Position numbers and translations under genes: made by a program. The notes under the pieces were generated by a model. The model did no database searches. It was not told the DNA's origin and worked only from the letters and a program-made list of their open reading frames with translations. Shown in pieces: positions 10,697-21,921 of a DNA stretch of 64,000 nt (positions within the stretch are counted from its first letter, which is position 1; each line of letters opens with the position of its first letter). Source of the DNA: Lasioglossum baleicum (taxonomy: Eukaryota > Arthropoda > Insecta > Hymenoptera > Halictidae); assembly GCF_051020765.1 (NCBI RefSeq), contig NC_134933.1:3162001-3226000 (forward strand). The letters run 5' to 3'.

Positions 10697-11686
10697 CAGG
10701 GTGGCTGAAAAGTTCCCGGAATTTTTTAAAGCATTTCAGCAGCATAAAAATACCACACAAACGAATGAATCCACACACTTGACCGAATAATAAGTTTTAT
10801 TAATTCATTAACAATGAAATGAACCAAAAATATTTACAACAAATGTTCGAAATTGCCTCCTTTTGATTCGATACATTTACGGACCCGTTTTCTAAAATTC
10901 CCGACGATATGGTCGCGCACTCTTCTACCGTAATCTCGTCCCAGGCACGCGTCAACACCGCTTTCAGCTGTTCCACCGTGGCGTATCGTCTTCCTGACAT
11001 TTTTTGCTACATGATGGACCATACTAAGTAATCCATCGGGTTAAGATCCGGCGAGTTCGGCGGCCAAACATCCTTTCCCCAAAAGCCGGGAAACAGGTCT
11101 TTGCAAACGACGATGGTGGATTTGGCGGAATACGCCGGCGCCCAGTCCTGCTGAAGCGTGAATCCGCCCTGGCCGAAGTGCCGCGTTGCCCACGACTTTA
11201 ATTCCCTCCGGAGGACACGTTCCTGGTACTCGGCGGCGTTGATTTTTACGTTTCTCGGGATGAACACCAGTGGCGTCTTCCCGGTGGTGTAGATACCGGC
11301 CCAAGTCATGACCGAGGCTGGAAAATAGCTGCGGTCGATGGTTTTCGTGGCCGAAGTCTTCTGCTGACCCTTCTTGAGCAGCTGGCGGTGATTTTGGCGG
11401 TTGTATAGGGGTTCGACCGTAAAAATTTTCTCATCCGTGAAAAGAACCTTCTCCAGGCGATCACCAGCGACCATCATCGCGAATTTTAGAAAGCGGATCC
11501 GTAAATGTATCGAATCAAAAGGAGGCAATTTCGAACATTTGTTGTAAATGTTTTTGGTTCATTTCATTGTTAATGAATTAATAAAACTTATATTATTCGG
11601 TCAAGTGTGTGGACTCATTCGTTTGTGCGGTATTTTTATGCTGCTGAAATGCCTTAAAAAATTCCGGGAACTTTTCAGCCACCCTG
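10697..11686 (-). mobile_element. Rearranged mariner-like (DD37D) element with snapback end
   Basis: The termini are CAGGGTGGCTGAAAAGTTCC and its inverse, flanked by TA at 10695-10696 and 11687-11688. The outer ~200 bp at each side are inverted copies (10697-10897 and about 11487-11686). Because this arm includes the 3' end of the transposase gene, the 5' half of the element has been replaced by an inverted copy of its own 3' end. Confidence 0.82.
10836..11528 (-). pseudogene. Mariner-like DDD transposase, N-terminally lost and frameshifted
   Basis: On the minus strand, the segment from about 11480 to 11007 reads LFTDEKIFTV (first catalytic Asp), then LQQDWAPAYS (second Asp), then WPPNSPDLNPMDYLVW (third Asp). 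There are 37 residues between the second and third Asp, so this is a DD37D (maT-like) member of the IS630-Tc1-mariner superfamily. After DYLVW the frame breaks, and the remaining C-terminus is split over two other frames, ending in GGNFEHLL. The N-terminal helix-turn-helix region is absent. It is inactive. Confidence 0.85.
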
Positions 11687-11689
11687 TAT

Positions 11690-12476
11690 ATTGCGCCATA
11701 ACAATTCATTCGGTTACATACTTGTATACTGCAAATGCAAACTAAAAATAACTCAATTCCAAGAAGAAGAAATTAAATCTTTTTAAAAACTTATTTCTCT
11801 ATTAATTTTAAAATCATGTAATGCTATTACAGTTAATGAATTCATAAATACATGAAATCCGCAATGTAATTTTCTTTTTAGAAAATTTTAGAGAATTACC
11901 TTCTATCGATTTCGAATGTTTTTGAAATAATTTCACTTAAAATTGGAATGTAGTTCCAAACGAACGAAGTAATGTTGCAATCCAACAGCGTGCGAGCCTG
12001 CTTTCGGGATGAAAAATGGAAATCCGGATTTCCAGAATTTCGAGAATAAAAATTCGCCGCCCAGTGAATTTATAAACTCAATTTACAGTTGCATAAACTT
12101 TGAAGCAAAGCTGCGAGCGGTTTTGGAATTAAAACCAATCGACACTTTCCGAAGTGAAATTGTCAAACTCAATCACGAGGCCCGTTGATTTTACAGTAGT
12201 TCGGACTACGAGGACTAGGGAATTAAAATTCACAGCCACTTCCGATGTGAAATTTACGAACGCAATTTCTAATGAACACCGATTTGACGGCGGTCGAAAC
12301 TTCGAAGATTTTGGTGTATCGAATTAATCGACATTTCGGAAACGAAATTTACGAACCGAGCTTTTCCAACATAGTCGTGAAACGAAGTAGCGAGATCCGA
12401 TTCATTTTGCAGTGGTCTGAATCGCGAATCTCTGATTTGGCAAACTCGTTTATAAGTCTGAAGCGAAATTTTTGAA
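11690..12476. other. No gene recognised
   Basis: AT-rich sequence with a mildly repetitive texture at 11990-12475, where phrases such as GAAATTTACGAAC and TTCCGAAGTGAAATT recur loosely. No coding evidence was seen. Confidence 0.35.
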
Positions 12477-12780
12477 TACACTCCGCGACAAAAAAATAGC
12501 ACATTATACAGATAAATGGTTTTTTAGCTTTTCAAGTAGTATAGATGTATTACATTGTTTGTGACCTGGATACTGGGTAACAAGACTAAAACATTATTTC
12601 AATATGTTTCTATGCATTTATTACGAGACACAAGAAACAATTTTATTGAAAAAAATGTAACATTAAACGAAAAATCGATGCGTCAAAAAGATAGCACACA
12701 TGTCTTAAAATAACTAAACAATGAAGCATATGTGTAAAAAAATAATGTCTTAATATTTTGTAACTCCGCCTTTTGTTTGC

Positions 12781-13845
12781 CCTAGTAGCATTTACGGTTG
12801 GCCAACGGTTGGGAGTTTGTTGGGGAATGGTGGGGCATGGTTAGTGGTTTTGCCGACAAATCCCCAACGTAGGGCCAACAACGAAAAATTACGTCAATTT
12901 GCCGACGAATACCCAACGTTGGGCCAACGACGAATACCCAACATAGGGCCAACGACGAATTCCCAACGTATAACGACGAATACCCAACGTTGGGCCAACG
13001 ACGAATACCCAACATAGGGCCAACGACGCATACCCGTCGCTCAAGATATATATGTATTTAGCGTCGATCGTCATTTGGTATTTGTCGATTTTCACTATTT
13101 CATTCTTCTGTGCTGTGTCGAACTGTCGAAGTGATCGTTCTTTGTGTCGCGTGTTTTATTTCATTTCATTAACAAAAAATTTTGATAATGTACGAAGTGG
13201 TGGAATTTAATTCAACACCATTAATTTAATTCAATTCAGCACCATCGTTCGGTAGAACATCAGCCATGGATGCAGCTATTTACGCCAAATATTGGTAAGT
13301 ATACTGTTAAATTAGTAATGAGTGGTTTAGCTTAACAATTATTTATACCTATACTTAATTATACGTGTTACCACGTATTGTAGATACTTTCTAAAGAATG
13401 TGTGTAATTTATGCATGCATTCAATTGCAATTAACAATTTTGTTTCCTTTTGCTTTTCTTGTTGTAAGATTAATTTCTATGTCATTTTTCAGATTTTACT
13501 GATGCACAAGTGTTCGATGGATCATCAGCCATGATCTAGCCAATATCTATAACTGCGAAAAACAATTGTATTGTAAGTACGTCGTTATCCGATTCTTGTT
13601 TCACCATCTTAAGCGGAGCTGTTGTAATTATCAGATCTATTGTAGAGGTGTAATATGAATGTAATATCATATTTCTAATGTGCAATATGTAATGTAAGAA
13701 ATCGTGCTATTGTAATATGTAATATGTATGTAATATTATGTATACATTTCTCACATATATATGTAAGAAATCCGTTTTATGTGTTCTGTTAACGTTTTTG
13801 TTACAAAATAATTGAAATATAAAAATAAAAAACTCATAATACACG

Positions 13846-13899
<54 letters not shown>

Positions 13900-14149
13900 A
13901 TTAATTGACCCTACACAAAAAATCCTTTAGTTGGCTTTAAGTATTGTAGGCCCTACGTTGGGTATTACCGTTGGACCTACGTTGGGTATTACCGTTGGTC
14001 CGACGTTGGCGCAACGTTAGCTGAACGTTGGCCCAACGTTGGCCCTGACTGTTGGCCCAACTGCAAAAAAGAGCGACATCTCTAACGGTTGCCCAACGCA
14101 AACCGCCAACGTAGGCCCAACGAATCGCCAACCGTAAATTCTACTAGGG
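12781..14149. mobile_element. Non-autonomous element with terminal minisatellites
   Basis: The inverted ends are CCCTAGTAG followed by TTTACGGTTGGC on both sides. Subterminal arrays of a CCAACG/GTTGGGC-rich unit lie at about 12800-13030 and, in inverse orientation, at 13945-14130. The middle (13040-13920) is AT-rich and unique in this window, with no credible protein. A target duplication could not be defined. It interrupts a Tc1-like transposase just upstream of a KGGVTKY-type C-terminus. Superfamily is unknown. Confidence 0.7.
13846..13900. repeat. (AT)n microsatellite
   Basis: Interrupted AT dinucleotide tract with two TGTATAT interruptions, inside the minisatellite-ended element. Confidence 0.95.
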
Positions 14150-14760
14150 TGTATAACTTCGAATAAACGTTTCGGTATAGATTTATATAATTTTCTAACC
14201 ACGTTTCCGCTGAACGATACCCAGTTTTGTTCAATACAGGTTTTTAATTCGTTGTGGGTTCGAAATTGTCTTCCGCCGGCATATACCGACATGGCTAAAT
14301 AGGCCCAGCAATTTTCCATAATATTTGAATATTTTCCCGTGTAAAATATTCTTTTACAATCTTCGCGCTATGAACACTTGTATTACCTTGCTGATAAATA
14401 AAGTTTGTGCCCGCAATTTTCACAGCGTGTCTCCTCAATTGTTCGTCGATTAAACTAATATATTGTACTTTGCAGTATTCATTTTTCCACTTATAAACTT
14501 AATTTCCGTGTTTCCACAGTACCCAAATCTCGCCCACACCATTACTTCACCACCGCCGAGTTGTCGACTGCAAAAAATTTTTTGTTCTTTACGTAAATCG
14601 TGGAAATAACAACGGTAGTCATCCGGCCCGTCTAACGTAAATCTCTTCTCATCATTAAAGATAACTTTTCGCCATTTTTTCTTCTAACGAACATACTTCT
14701 CAGAAAATTGAAAACGAGCTTCTTTATGCTGTTTAGATGGTGCTCCCCCGTTAAACAATC
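14150..14760 (-). pseudogene. Tc1-like transposase fragment (minus strand)
   Basis: Read on the minus strand, the 14760 end gives FNDEKRFTLDGPDGY (first catalytic Asp), then QLGGGEVMVW. Next comes QQGNTSVHSAKIVKEY, where the expected second catalytic Asp is Gly. It finishes with NVVRKLYKSIPKRLFEVI. Several frameshifts and stops break it. The missing tail continues beyond the inserted element at 12781-14149. It is inactive. Confidence 0.8.
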
Positions 14761-14761
14761 G

Positions 14762-15365
14762 ATTCCCACTAAGATGGATCGGTAGAAGAGGTGTTATTGA
14801 GTGGCCACCAAGATCACCAGATCTAACTCCAGTCGACTTCGTTTTGTGGGGACACTTAAAGTCTGTTGTTTATAAAACACAACCAGAAAGCGTCAACGAT
14901 TTGCGTCGCAGAATTGTACAGGAATATAGAGCTATTCCAACAGATACCTTCAAAAATGTTCGTTCAGAATTTAAGAATCGTCTGTATTGTTGTTTAGAAA
15001 ACAACGGAGAACATTTTGAAAAGTTGTTATAGTTATAAATAAATTACAAACTTTCTCGCAGCATAAGTATGACTCGCTCTACTTCTCTTTAAATATCTCC
15101 GAAGCTAGTGCGCGGATAAAAAAAAGTATCCTACAAAAATTGCTGGTCTTTTTACGTACAATATGATCTCATAATAAATAATATAGGTTTCCATCTGAAA
15201 AAACAAAGTTGACCTTCAAGTGACCTTGAAAACGTCACCCAAATAAAAACTGATACTGCTCCCATCTTTGCCCCTCAAAATCCTTGGACACGTGTTTTAC
15301 ACTTTCCTAATACCTTTCATACTTTTCTAGATATTCGGCTAGAAAGTTTTCAAATGAACACCCTG
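14762..15365 (+). pseudogene. Second Tc1/mariner-type transposase, 3' fragment with terminus
   Basis: The plus-strand frame contains WPPRSPDLTPVDFVLWG (third catalytic residue region, Asp-type) and ends in NNGEHFEKLL at about 15032. About 330 bp of AT-rich 3' sequence follows, ending CACCCTG just before TA at 15366-15367. Everything upstream of the SPDL motif is missing. The family differs from the minus-strand transposase beside it. Confidence 0.8.
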
Positions 15366-15460
15366 TATAATACGAGAACTGTAGTTATTCAACTATATGT
15401 ATTTGTGGAAATTTACAAAATTGGATAGTGTGCTATCTTTTTTAATTGTACGGTAATTAC

Positions 15461-16940
15461 GAGTTTAATCATTTAAGTTGAATTCAAACATTTTTTTACT
15501 GTGGAAGCCTTCGATTTTTTAAACGGAAATATTTGTTCCTATTTAACCCTAAAGTGATACAATGTTTACTCACAATCAGATTACGAAGTATAGTACTAAG
15601 ACCTTTCTGAAGCTCTGTATAAATTTTCTCGGATAACTTTCGGTACATAATTTGAGGCTCATGTTCTAAGGAGCAGTGGGGAAAGTGTACAGAAACTTTG
15701 TTAGGGTCAGGAGAGGCCCCGGTATACATATCAGGGTTAGAGAATATTCTCAAATTGTTTAGTAACGATCTGCTTATTTGTTACGTTAAAACAGAATTTA
15801 TTGTATCGTTTTCGAAATTATTGTTCCAACTGTAGGACAGAATTTATCAAGTCAATTTCAAAATGATTGTTCTCACTCGATACCCGAATTTATTCAGTGG
15901 AATCCTAAATTATTATTCATATTTTGAAACAAAATTTATCGAGTCAAATTTAAAATTATTGTTCTTACTTTAGCTCAATAAATTCTGTTCTAAAGTACAA
16001 CCAGTAATTTTCAATTTAACTCGATAAATTTTGTTCCACATAATTTGCAGTCTAATTGATTTTGAGGAAATTTACTTGAAGGTTAACGTGGAACGAATAT
16101 TTTACAAGTACATTTGAAGATATTGTTTTTTCAGTCTCGGAAGGGTTAAGGTGTGCTTGTTTCTCGTAAATTAGAAGGTGTCTCGTTCGAAATGTCCTGT
16201 AAGTGATCGAGGCATCGGCACATTCGCATTCGGCCGAATGAAAGACTAGTTAACGCTCGCCCCCACAACCATAAATCAGTTGCTACTACCACGAAGGGTG
16301 CGGAGACATTTTGGTCTCAATCTGTCGGGCTTCTCAATTTGAAGGTTGACGCGATTTCCCGCGATTCTCAAGGATGGACAAGAATTTCCGGTGCGGAGAT
16401 AGAAAAATGGAGGTCGCGGCCTGTCCCGGCGTGATGGCGTCGTAAAAAGTTAAACGATGATCTTGCTGTATCATCTCTAATTCCGCTTGGTCGCCGGAGA
16501 ATTAATGCGGTCAGGGAAATTCTATCTCGAGGATTCTTTTTTATTAGGCTTGAGCTTTGCATGAGATTCATCTCGGCTACAGGTAACTTGCAATCTACAC
16601 TTTTCTAAATAAGCCTCAGAAAAATGTATATACGTGAACAACTGTCGACGAATTTTAATTTATTAATATCATCGAGACACTATCTCTTGCATCCAGTTTT
16701 GAAAGTCTTTCAGCAAAATGCAAACACGTGAACAACAGTGCAAAAATTTTTATTTTTTAGTATTGCTGAGACACCATTTCTTGCGTATACCTTTAAATAG
16801 TCATATTTTTATTTTTTAAGACTGTGTTAGTTGTATAATATTTGTTATATTACTCTTTTCTGAAGATATTTCCGTATTGCATTTAAAAAGAAAATTTTTT
16901 CATAGAAAATGGAAATTTTCTGAATTTTTTAAATATTATT
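15461..16940. other. No gene recognised
   Basis: AT-rich intron-like DNA. At 15780-16060 the phrases GAATTTATC and AATTTATCGAGTCAA recur loosely as a degenerate tandem texture. A more GC-rich block at 16200-16560 has a minus-strand frame (16368-16571) with no recognisable product. Confidence 0.35.
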
Positions 16941-16941
16941 A

Positions 16942-17621
16942 CAGTGAGTGTACAAATTATTCGTACACCTTTTAAAAACTAATAACTTTTTTATAATTGT
17001 ACCAAACGACCTCATTTTTTATAATCAATTAGAAGCATTGGTTTATAAAATGATATGAAAAAAAGAATTTTCCAAAAATTATAATTCACAAGGTTACATG
17101 CAGAAATAAAAAAGGCATTTTTTAAAACTTTTTTATTTGGCCCTTAATGAAAATTTAAAATGTATGTTTTGTAGATCGATGTTAATTATACACATGCTGA
17201 AAATTTAGTCGAAATCGATTAACATACACACGAGCTACGACAGGTTAAAAACGGTGAAAATCGTAGTTTTACACAACTTTTGATCAATTTCTGCTTAAAA
17301 CCCACAGAATCTTCCGATGCGTATCGTTTTTTCTTGCGTCAACCAATTTCGATGAAATTTTTAGCATGTGTATAACTAACATAGATCTACAAAACATACA
17401 TTTTAAATTTTCTTCAAGGGCCCAAATAAAAAAGTTTTAAAAATTGCCTTATTTATTTTTGCATAAAACCTTGTAAATTATAATTTTTGGAAAATCTTTT
17501 TTTCATATAATTTCGTAAACCAATGCTTCTAATTGATTATAAAAAATCAGGTTGTTTGGTACAATTATAAATAAGTTATTACTTTTTATAAGGTGTATAC
17601 GAATACTTTGTACACCCACTG
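16942..17621. mobile_element. 680-bp palindromic Tc1-type MITE
   Basis: The termini are CAGTGAGTGTACAAATTATT and an inverse ending in GTACACCCACTG, with TA at 16940-16941 and 17622-17623. The arms pair almost throughout and meet near 17290. It has the same size and layout as 3218-3877 and 41495-42166. The shared module (AAATTTAGTCGAAATCGATT and ACACACGAGCTACG) lies next to the tip. No transposase. Confidence 0.85.
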
Positions 17622-17627
17622 TATATT

Positions 17628-17710
17628 TTAGATTTCACAATATTCCAGCTGGTATCGACACGAATTCAACGACCTATTATACTATAGCTCTAAACCCTGT
17701 ACGTGAACCT
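17628..17710. repeat. Relic of the Transib-like interior repeat
   Basis: CAGCTGGTATCGACACGAATTC followed by AACGACCTA matches the phrase inside the elements at 20233-21232 and 31413-32876, and the solo copy near 30740-30790. No termini remain. Confidence 0.5.
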
Positions 17711-17719
17711 GGGAACGTG

Positions 17720-18384
17720 TTAAAGTGGGAAGAATAATTTCGAATTGAACGAATTCTTGCAGGGAGAACGATAATTTCGGTCCATTTCATGGTTGTGAGG
17801 GGTTTCGACGATTCGGTAGGGGGTTGTGTGTATCGTCTTGACGGAGGTTAAGCGTGCAAGGGCCTCTGTCGAATCGATTCGAGGAGTGGAGGGTCTGTGC
17901 ACACTGCAATGCCGTAACTTCCTCGAGAAGGAAGATATCACGAGACGGAACCACCGCCGGGGACGACGAGCAGGAAAAGATGGGAATGGGAAAGAGGGAG
18001 AAGGTGATGAGACTAGGCATGAGGAAGCAGAGAGAAGTACGAGGAAGCAGAGAGAAGCACGAGGAGAAGCGCCGCGCAGCGCCCGGACTGCAGAGAGCAT
18101 CATTCAACGAACGAACGGACGGATCTTTCTTTCTTTTCTCGTCTTATTAGATACCCTGGCGCATTTGCCTGAAAATCCTCGCGACGTCGCGAATTTTAAA
18201 GAGTCCCTCCTTGCCCGAATACTCGTCCTATTAACCAGGCCTTTAATCTTTCGATTGCTTCCAACTCACGGCGCTGATATTAACCCGAGAAGCGCCGAAA
18301 TGCACCTCACCATTCCTTCAGATCTGCCTCTTCCTCGAAAAACTATAATGCGAGACTGACAAAATTTGTCTGATGCCCGTAAGT
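17720..18384. other. GC-rich, purine-rich non-coding stretch
   Basis: About 17790-18130 carries overlapping frames on both strands (98-177 codons) caused by GAGGAAGCAGAGAGAAG-type repeats. Low-complexity composition argues against a gene. Nothing else is visible. Confidence 0.4.
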
Positions 18385-18386
18385 AG

Positions 18387-18500
18387 ACTGCTGATTTTAT
18401 GCATTTGCGATGAAAAGGAGTGGAAGCGTAATTTGAATCGTAAGAATATCAATGCATCAACTTCAGCTTACTAAAATCATTAAAAGAAGAAATAGATTCA
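18387..18500. repeat. Left-end fragment of the TAGACTGCGG hAT MITE family
   Basis: It starts TAGACTGCTGATTTTATGCA and keeps the family interior (ATCAATGCATCAAC, TTACTAAAATCATTAAAAG) but has no right terminus. It is truncated close to the palindrome at 18531. Confidence 0.55.
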
Positions 18501-18530
18501 TCAAATAACTTAAAGATCGGCTGCTCTTTG

Positions 18531-19047
18531 CTTTACCAGACTCAAAAGTTGTGCCTTTCTCCTACGAATTATGATGTATTTGGTATGTAATCCAGTAGAT
18601 TTGTACCCGGCGCGGATGCAGATCGAAGTTTCGAACCTCTAGGATCAATAGTTGAGGAGTTGAATAAAAAAAAGAAAAGAATAGTTGAGGAGCTATGGTC
18701 GCTTAAAGTTGAGCATATACATATTTCCAGTTTGTTGACAGATAAGGGCGCTGCCATATTTATTTGTAGTGACGGTCGCACGCCGCTTACTCTGAGTTGG
18801 TTGGGATTAGGTCGGGGGTGGGGGGGGGGCGGCAAGGTAAGCGGCTCGCGGTCGTCACTACAAACCAATATGGCGGCGCCCTAACCTGTCAAAAATGCTC
18901 AACTTTAAGCGACCATAGCTCCTCAACTATTGATCCTAGAGGATCGAAACTTCGACCTGCATCCGCGCTGGGTACAAATCTACTGGATTACATACCAAAT
19001 ACATCATAATTCGTAGGAGAAAGGTACTAATTTTGAGTCCGATAAAG
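18531..19047. mobile_element. 517-bp palindromic element with GC-rich core
   Basis: The left arm includes TTTCTCCTACGAATTATGAT, TCCAGTAGATTTGTACCC and GATCAATAGTTGAGGAG. The right arm carries the inverse of each. The core contains a second inverted pair, GGGCGCTGCCATATTT and inverse, around a G-rich tract at 18815-18832. The left arm has an extra internal duplication of AATAGTTGAGGAG. No target duplication or transposase was found. Confidence 0.75.
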
Positions 19048-19049
19048 TA

Positions 19050-20225
19050 AAGTTTACCCTAACGATCAATTTTTATTTTTCCAATTTTGAAAAATCGATA
19101 AAAAATGCGAGTTTCATTTCTTCAGTCGACGCTTACGTCACTAATAAAAATTATTAAACGTTGTAGAACATTTTCGGTAGTGACATAAGCGTTAAATTAT
19201 TGCTGCATGTTCAGTTACATCATTGCATCAAATGCAACAAACCCTCTCCTAAAATTCGGAATTAAATATTATCAGAAAACGCTTACGCGCGACGAGAATG
19301 CATTGTAAATGTAAACAACAATATGCTAAAAATTAACAGAATTTTCTTACGTCAGTTAATTAGCAGACCACGATTTTTTGTAGGAATAGTGTACAAAGCC
19401 GGATGCGAAAATATCCGTAGCAAATAAATGCAATTTATTTAGCTTGCTCGCGTCGCAAACAAGTATATTGAATCATGTAGGCGTTACAGAACAAAATATT
19501 TACCCACATGGAGGAAATAAATTGTTGTTTATACTGTTTCACCTGGCTCCGGGCACCTTTTATCTTACAAGAATCCATCACCATATTAAAATAGTTCACT
19601 GAAATTTACATTCTAATGAAACGTGTGTTTCGCATACAAAATACTCGAGCAGGCGCAGGCGACTGTATACACTTAATCGGGACCGCATTATTTATACATA
19701 TAAATCTAAAAGTGAACATTGTGCATCCGCTGTAAGTTGCAACAACATGAGCAACTTAGAAATATCTATTAGTTTTGTCTAATAATTCTGGTAGGTTGAA
19801 AGCAGAGTTAATTGTGATTAACGATTAAATTTCTACTTTAGTCGTTAATTGTGATTAACGATGACTAATCATCAATCGGATAATTGATTAATGATTAACT
19901 GCTGAAATCCGATGTTATTCTTACGAAAGATTCGTGCCTCCAGCCACTGGATAGCGGAAGGGTTGAGACAAATGTAAATAATTGTGGAGAAACGATATTT
20001 GGTAAAAGTGAGATATATTCTGTCAATTATGAATTCACAAGCGTAAATGAGAACAGAGTATCCTTACTGTTACGTAATACCCATACACAGATGATTCGCA
20101 AGGGTAATGCACCGTGTCTCGAACAAAAGATCCCACGGTTGGAATGTACACAAGAAAAGCTGGTACGCGATCGCGGTTCTCATTCGCCCGGAAGAGAATT
20201 CTGGACGGTCGACGCGACGCGACGC
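19050..20225. other. Mostly non-coding, with one hAT-like relic
   Basis: Intron-like sequence. At about 19797-19917 there is an AATTGTGATTAACGATTAA-rich block, also present inverted at 25950-26082. The second copy ends in TTGCCCAACTCTG, a hAT-like terminus. Short frames at 20035-20315 overlap the GC-rich insertion site of the next element and are not called. Confidence 0.4.
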
Positions 20226-20232
20226 CGCGCCG

Positions 20233-21232
20233 CACAGTGGTCTGGAGACCCTGTTTTCGTGGCCAGAATTCAATTTTTCAACTTTAATACATTGAAAAAA
20301 TCTTTTTCCCTATAAAATAACAACCCTTCAAAGCTCCCAAATCCAAAATATTATTCATTTTAAATAATTCTGTGATGAGATACAGCGTTCTAAAGACAAA
20401 GTCAGAAAATTCAAAGTAAAATAAAACGTTTTAGATTTCGATCACCGAATATCAGAAAATAGATTTTAATGATGGTTTTTATATGTTAGTAAGCGCATTT
20501 CAAATATTTAATCAATTTTTAAGCATTGTTTAGTCCATACACGAATAGCGTAAATTAATAGCATTTCAAACTTTGAAAAGAACTATACAAAAACGCTTAA
20601 GACCGCTAAGCACCGAACTTGTTTTATATGAAAGCTTGAACATTTACTAAGAAAATCATGTAAATTTTAACTGCAATCTCCCGCAATCTTGAACTATAAA
20701 CGGTTTTTAACAAATACGGGCCCGCGGTTATTCGACGTCTGGATACTGGATACGTAGTTCCACTTGAATCTTGCATAGCAGCTTGGAATTACAATGTATG
20801 TATATGTATGTTTTCTCTGCGCCAGTCAGAGACCCCGGAAACCTCTCATTACTAGATTTTTCGTATAATTCCTATGAAGAATTCAATCTTGCCTACTTTT
20901 CTGCGATTTCTAGACAATAGTATGCACTGTGAGAATTGTTAACAAGATTTTTCAAATATTTCCGATGATCTGACAAAAAAATGTTTCCATCGAAAGTTAA
21001 TCAGTATTCACTTTTCTACAAACATCAATACAAAAAGTTGAAAGGAAATCTCTTTTTTTATAAAAAATGAAGGTCACCTCAATGTTTTAAATATTAACAT
21101 ATATTTTTTACTTCATAATATTCTAACTGGTATCAAGACGAATCCGACAACCCCTATAATAATATAACATTAAACCTTGAAATAACGCTACAATAGTTTT
21201 GGCCACAAAAAGCGAGCTACCAGACCACTGTG
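20233..21232. mobile_element. Transib-like element, 1000 bp
   Basis: The inverted ends are CACAGTGGTCTGG, with a 5-bp duplication CGCCG at 20228-20232 and 21233-21237. The right half shares ATTGTAGCGTTATT-type sequence and the TCTTGATACCAG phrase with the element at 31413-32876, so they belong to one family. No transposase frame. The terminal heptamer CACAGTG and the GC-rich 5-bp duplication support Transib. Confidence 0.75.
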
Positions 21233-21237
21233 CGCCG

Positions 21238-21919
21238 GCACACACAGCACGCGTCAATTTAATCTCTATAGCAATCTTTCCTTTCTATTTAATACATTAA
21301 ATCAGGTAAAATTACTCTGGGCAAAGTAGTCAATACCGATCGGTTCTGCCGGTATACCACGGGAGCGGAATTCACTTTGTTGTATGGCGCGGTACAGGAG
21401 ACTGGGCAGGGCACAGATTCGTGGCCGTGGCGACTCCTCACCGCCCAAAGTACTCCGTGCTCTTAGCAGGACACACAGGAATAAACCTCTTTCGAAATCA
21501 GGCTAGTAACACTCAGACAAACCATCGGTCTCGCCGGATAATTCCGGGAAGAGCAATCGGCTCCTGCACACTAGGCGATGACACAACTTGCTGGGAAAAA
21601 TGACGGATATCTAGGCAGGACACGCTTGCGTGGCCATGGCGATATGCGAATTTTTCCTGCTGTCCGTTCTGAGCAAACTCACTGCGTATCTCGTTGAATA
21701 ACGATATACGCAGTAACTCAAACAAGGAAATACTTAATTATTGCTATCAGAAATTATCTTGGAAACAACCGGTCCCGATTGGGATACGTTTCTGTAACGC
21801 GTGCTACCGTTTTTCGACGAATGAGATATCTAAAGCTGCGCGCACCGACGTGACAGAACGTTTCTTCACGATACCCGAATTCACTAGAATTAGTACGCGC
21901 TCTTCTTACAAATATTGGG
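21238..21919. other. No gene recognised
   Basis: Moderately GC-rich sequence with short frames on both strands. Parts (TCAGGCTAGTAACACTCAG, CGATATACGCAG) resemble the diverged tandem repeat found after 22480, so the array may extend here. Confidence 0.35.
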
Positions 21920-21921
21920 TA

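Larger units (their letters stand above)
12479..15460 (-). mobile_element. Tc1-like element broken by two other elements
   Basis: The left end is CACTCCGCGACAAAAAAATA after TA (12477-12478). A decayed right end containing TGTGCTATCTTTTTT lies near 15429-15450. Its minus-strand transposase is present only as a C-terminal segment at 14150-14760 plus a short tail at 12745-12780. The two are separated by the minisatellite-ended element 12781-14149. The N-terminal half is displaced or replaced by the fragment at 14762-15365. Confidence 0.6.

Noticed and set aside
12900..13020. CRISPR-like regularly spaced repeat
   Set aside because: The CCAACG-rich units are contiguous, have no unique spacers and reappear inverted at 13945-14130. 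They are the terminal minisatellite of a transposon in a eukaryotic genome.
17826..18359. 177-codon frame on the plus strand
   Set aside because: Driven by purine-rich GAG/GAA repeats. Antisense and +1 frames are equally open and there is no domain.
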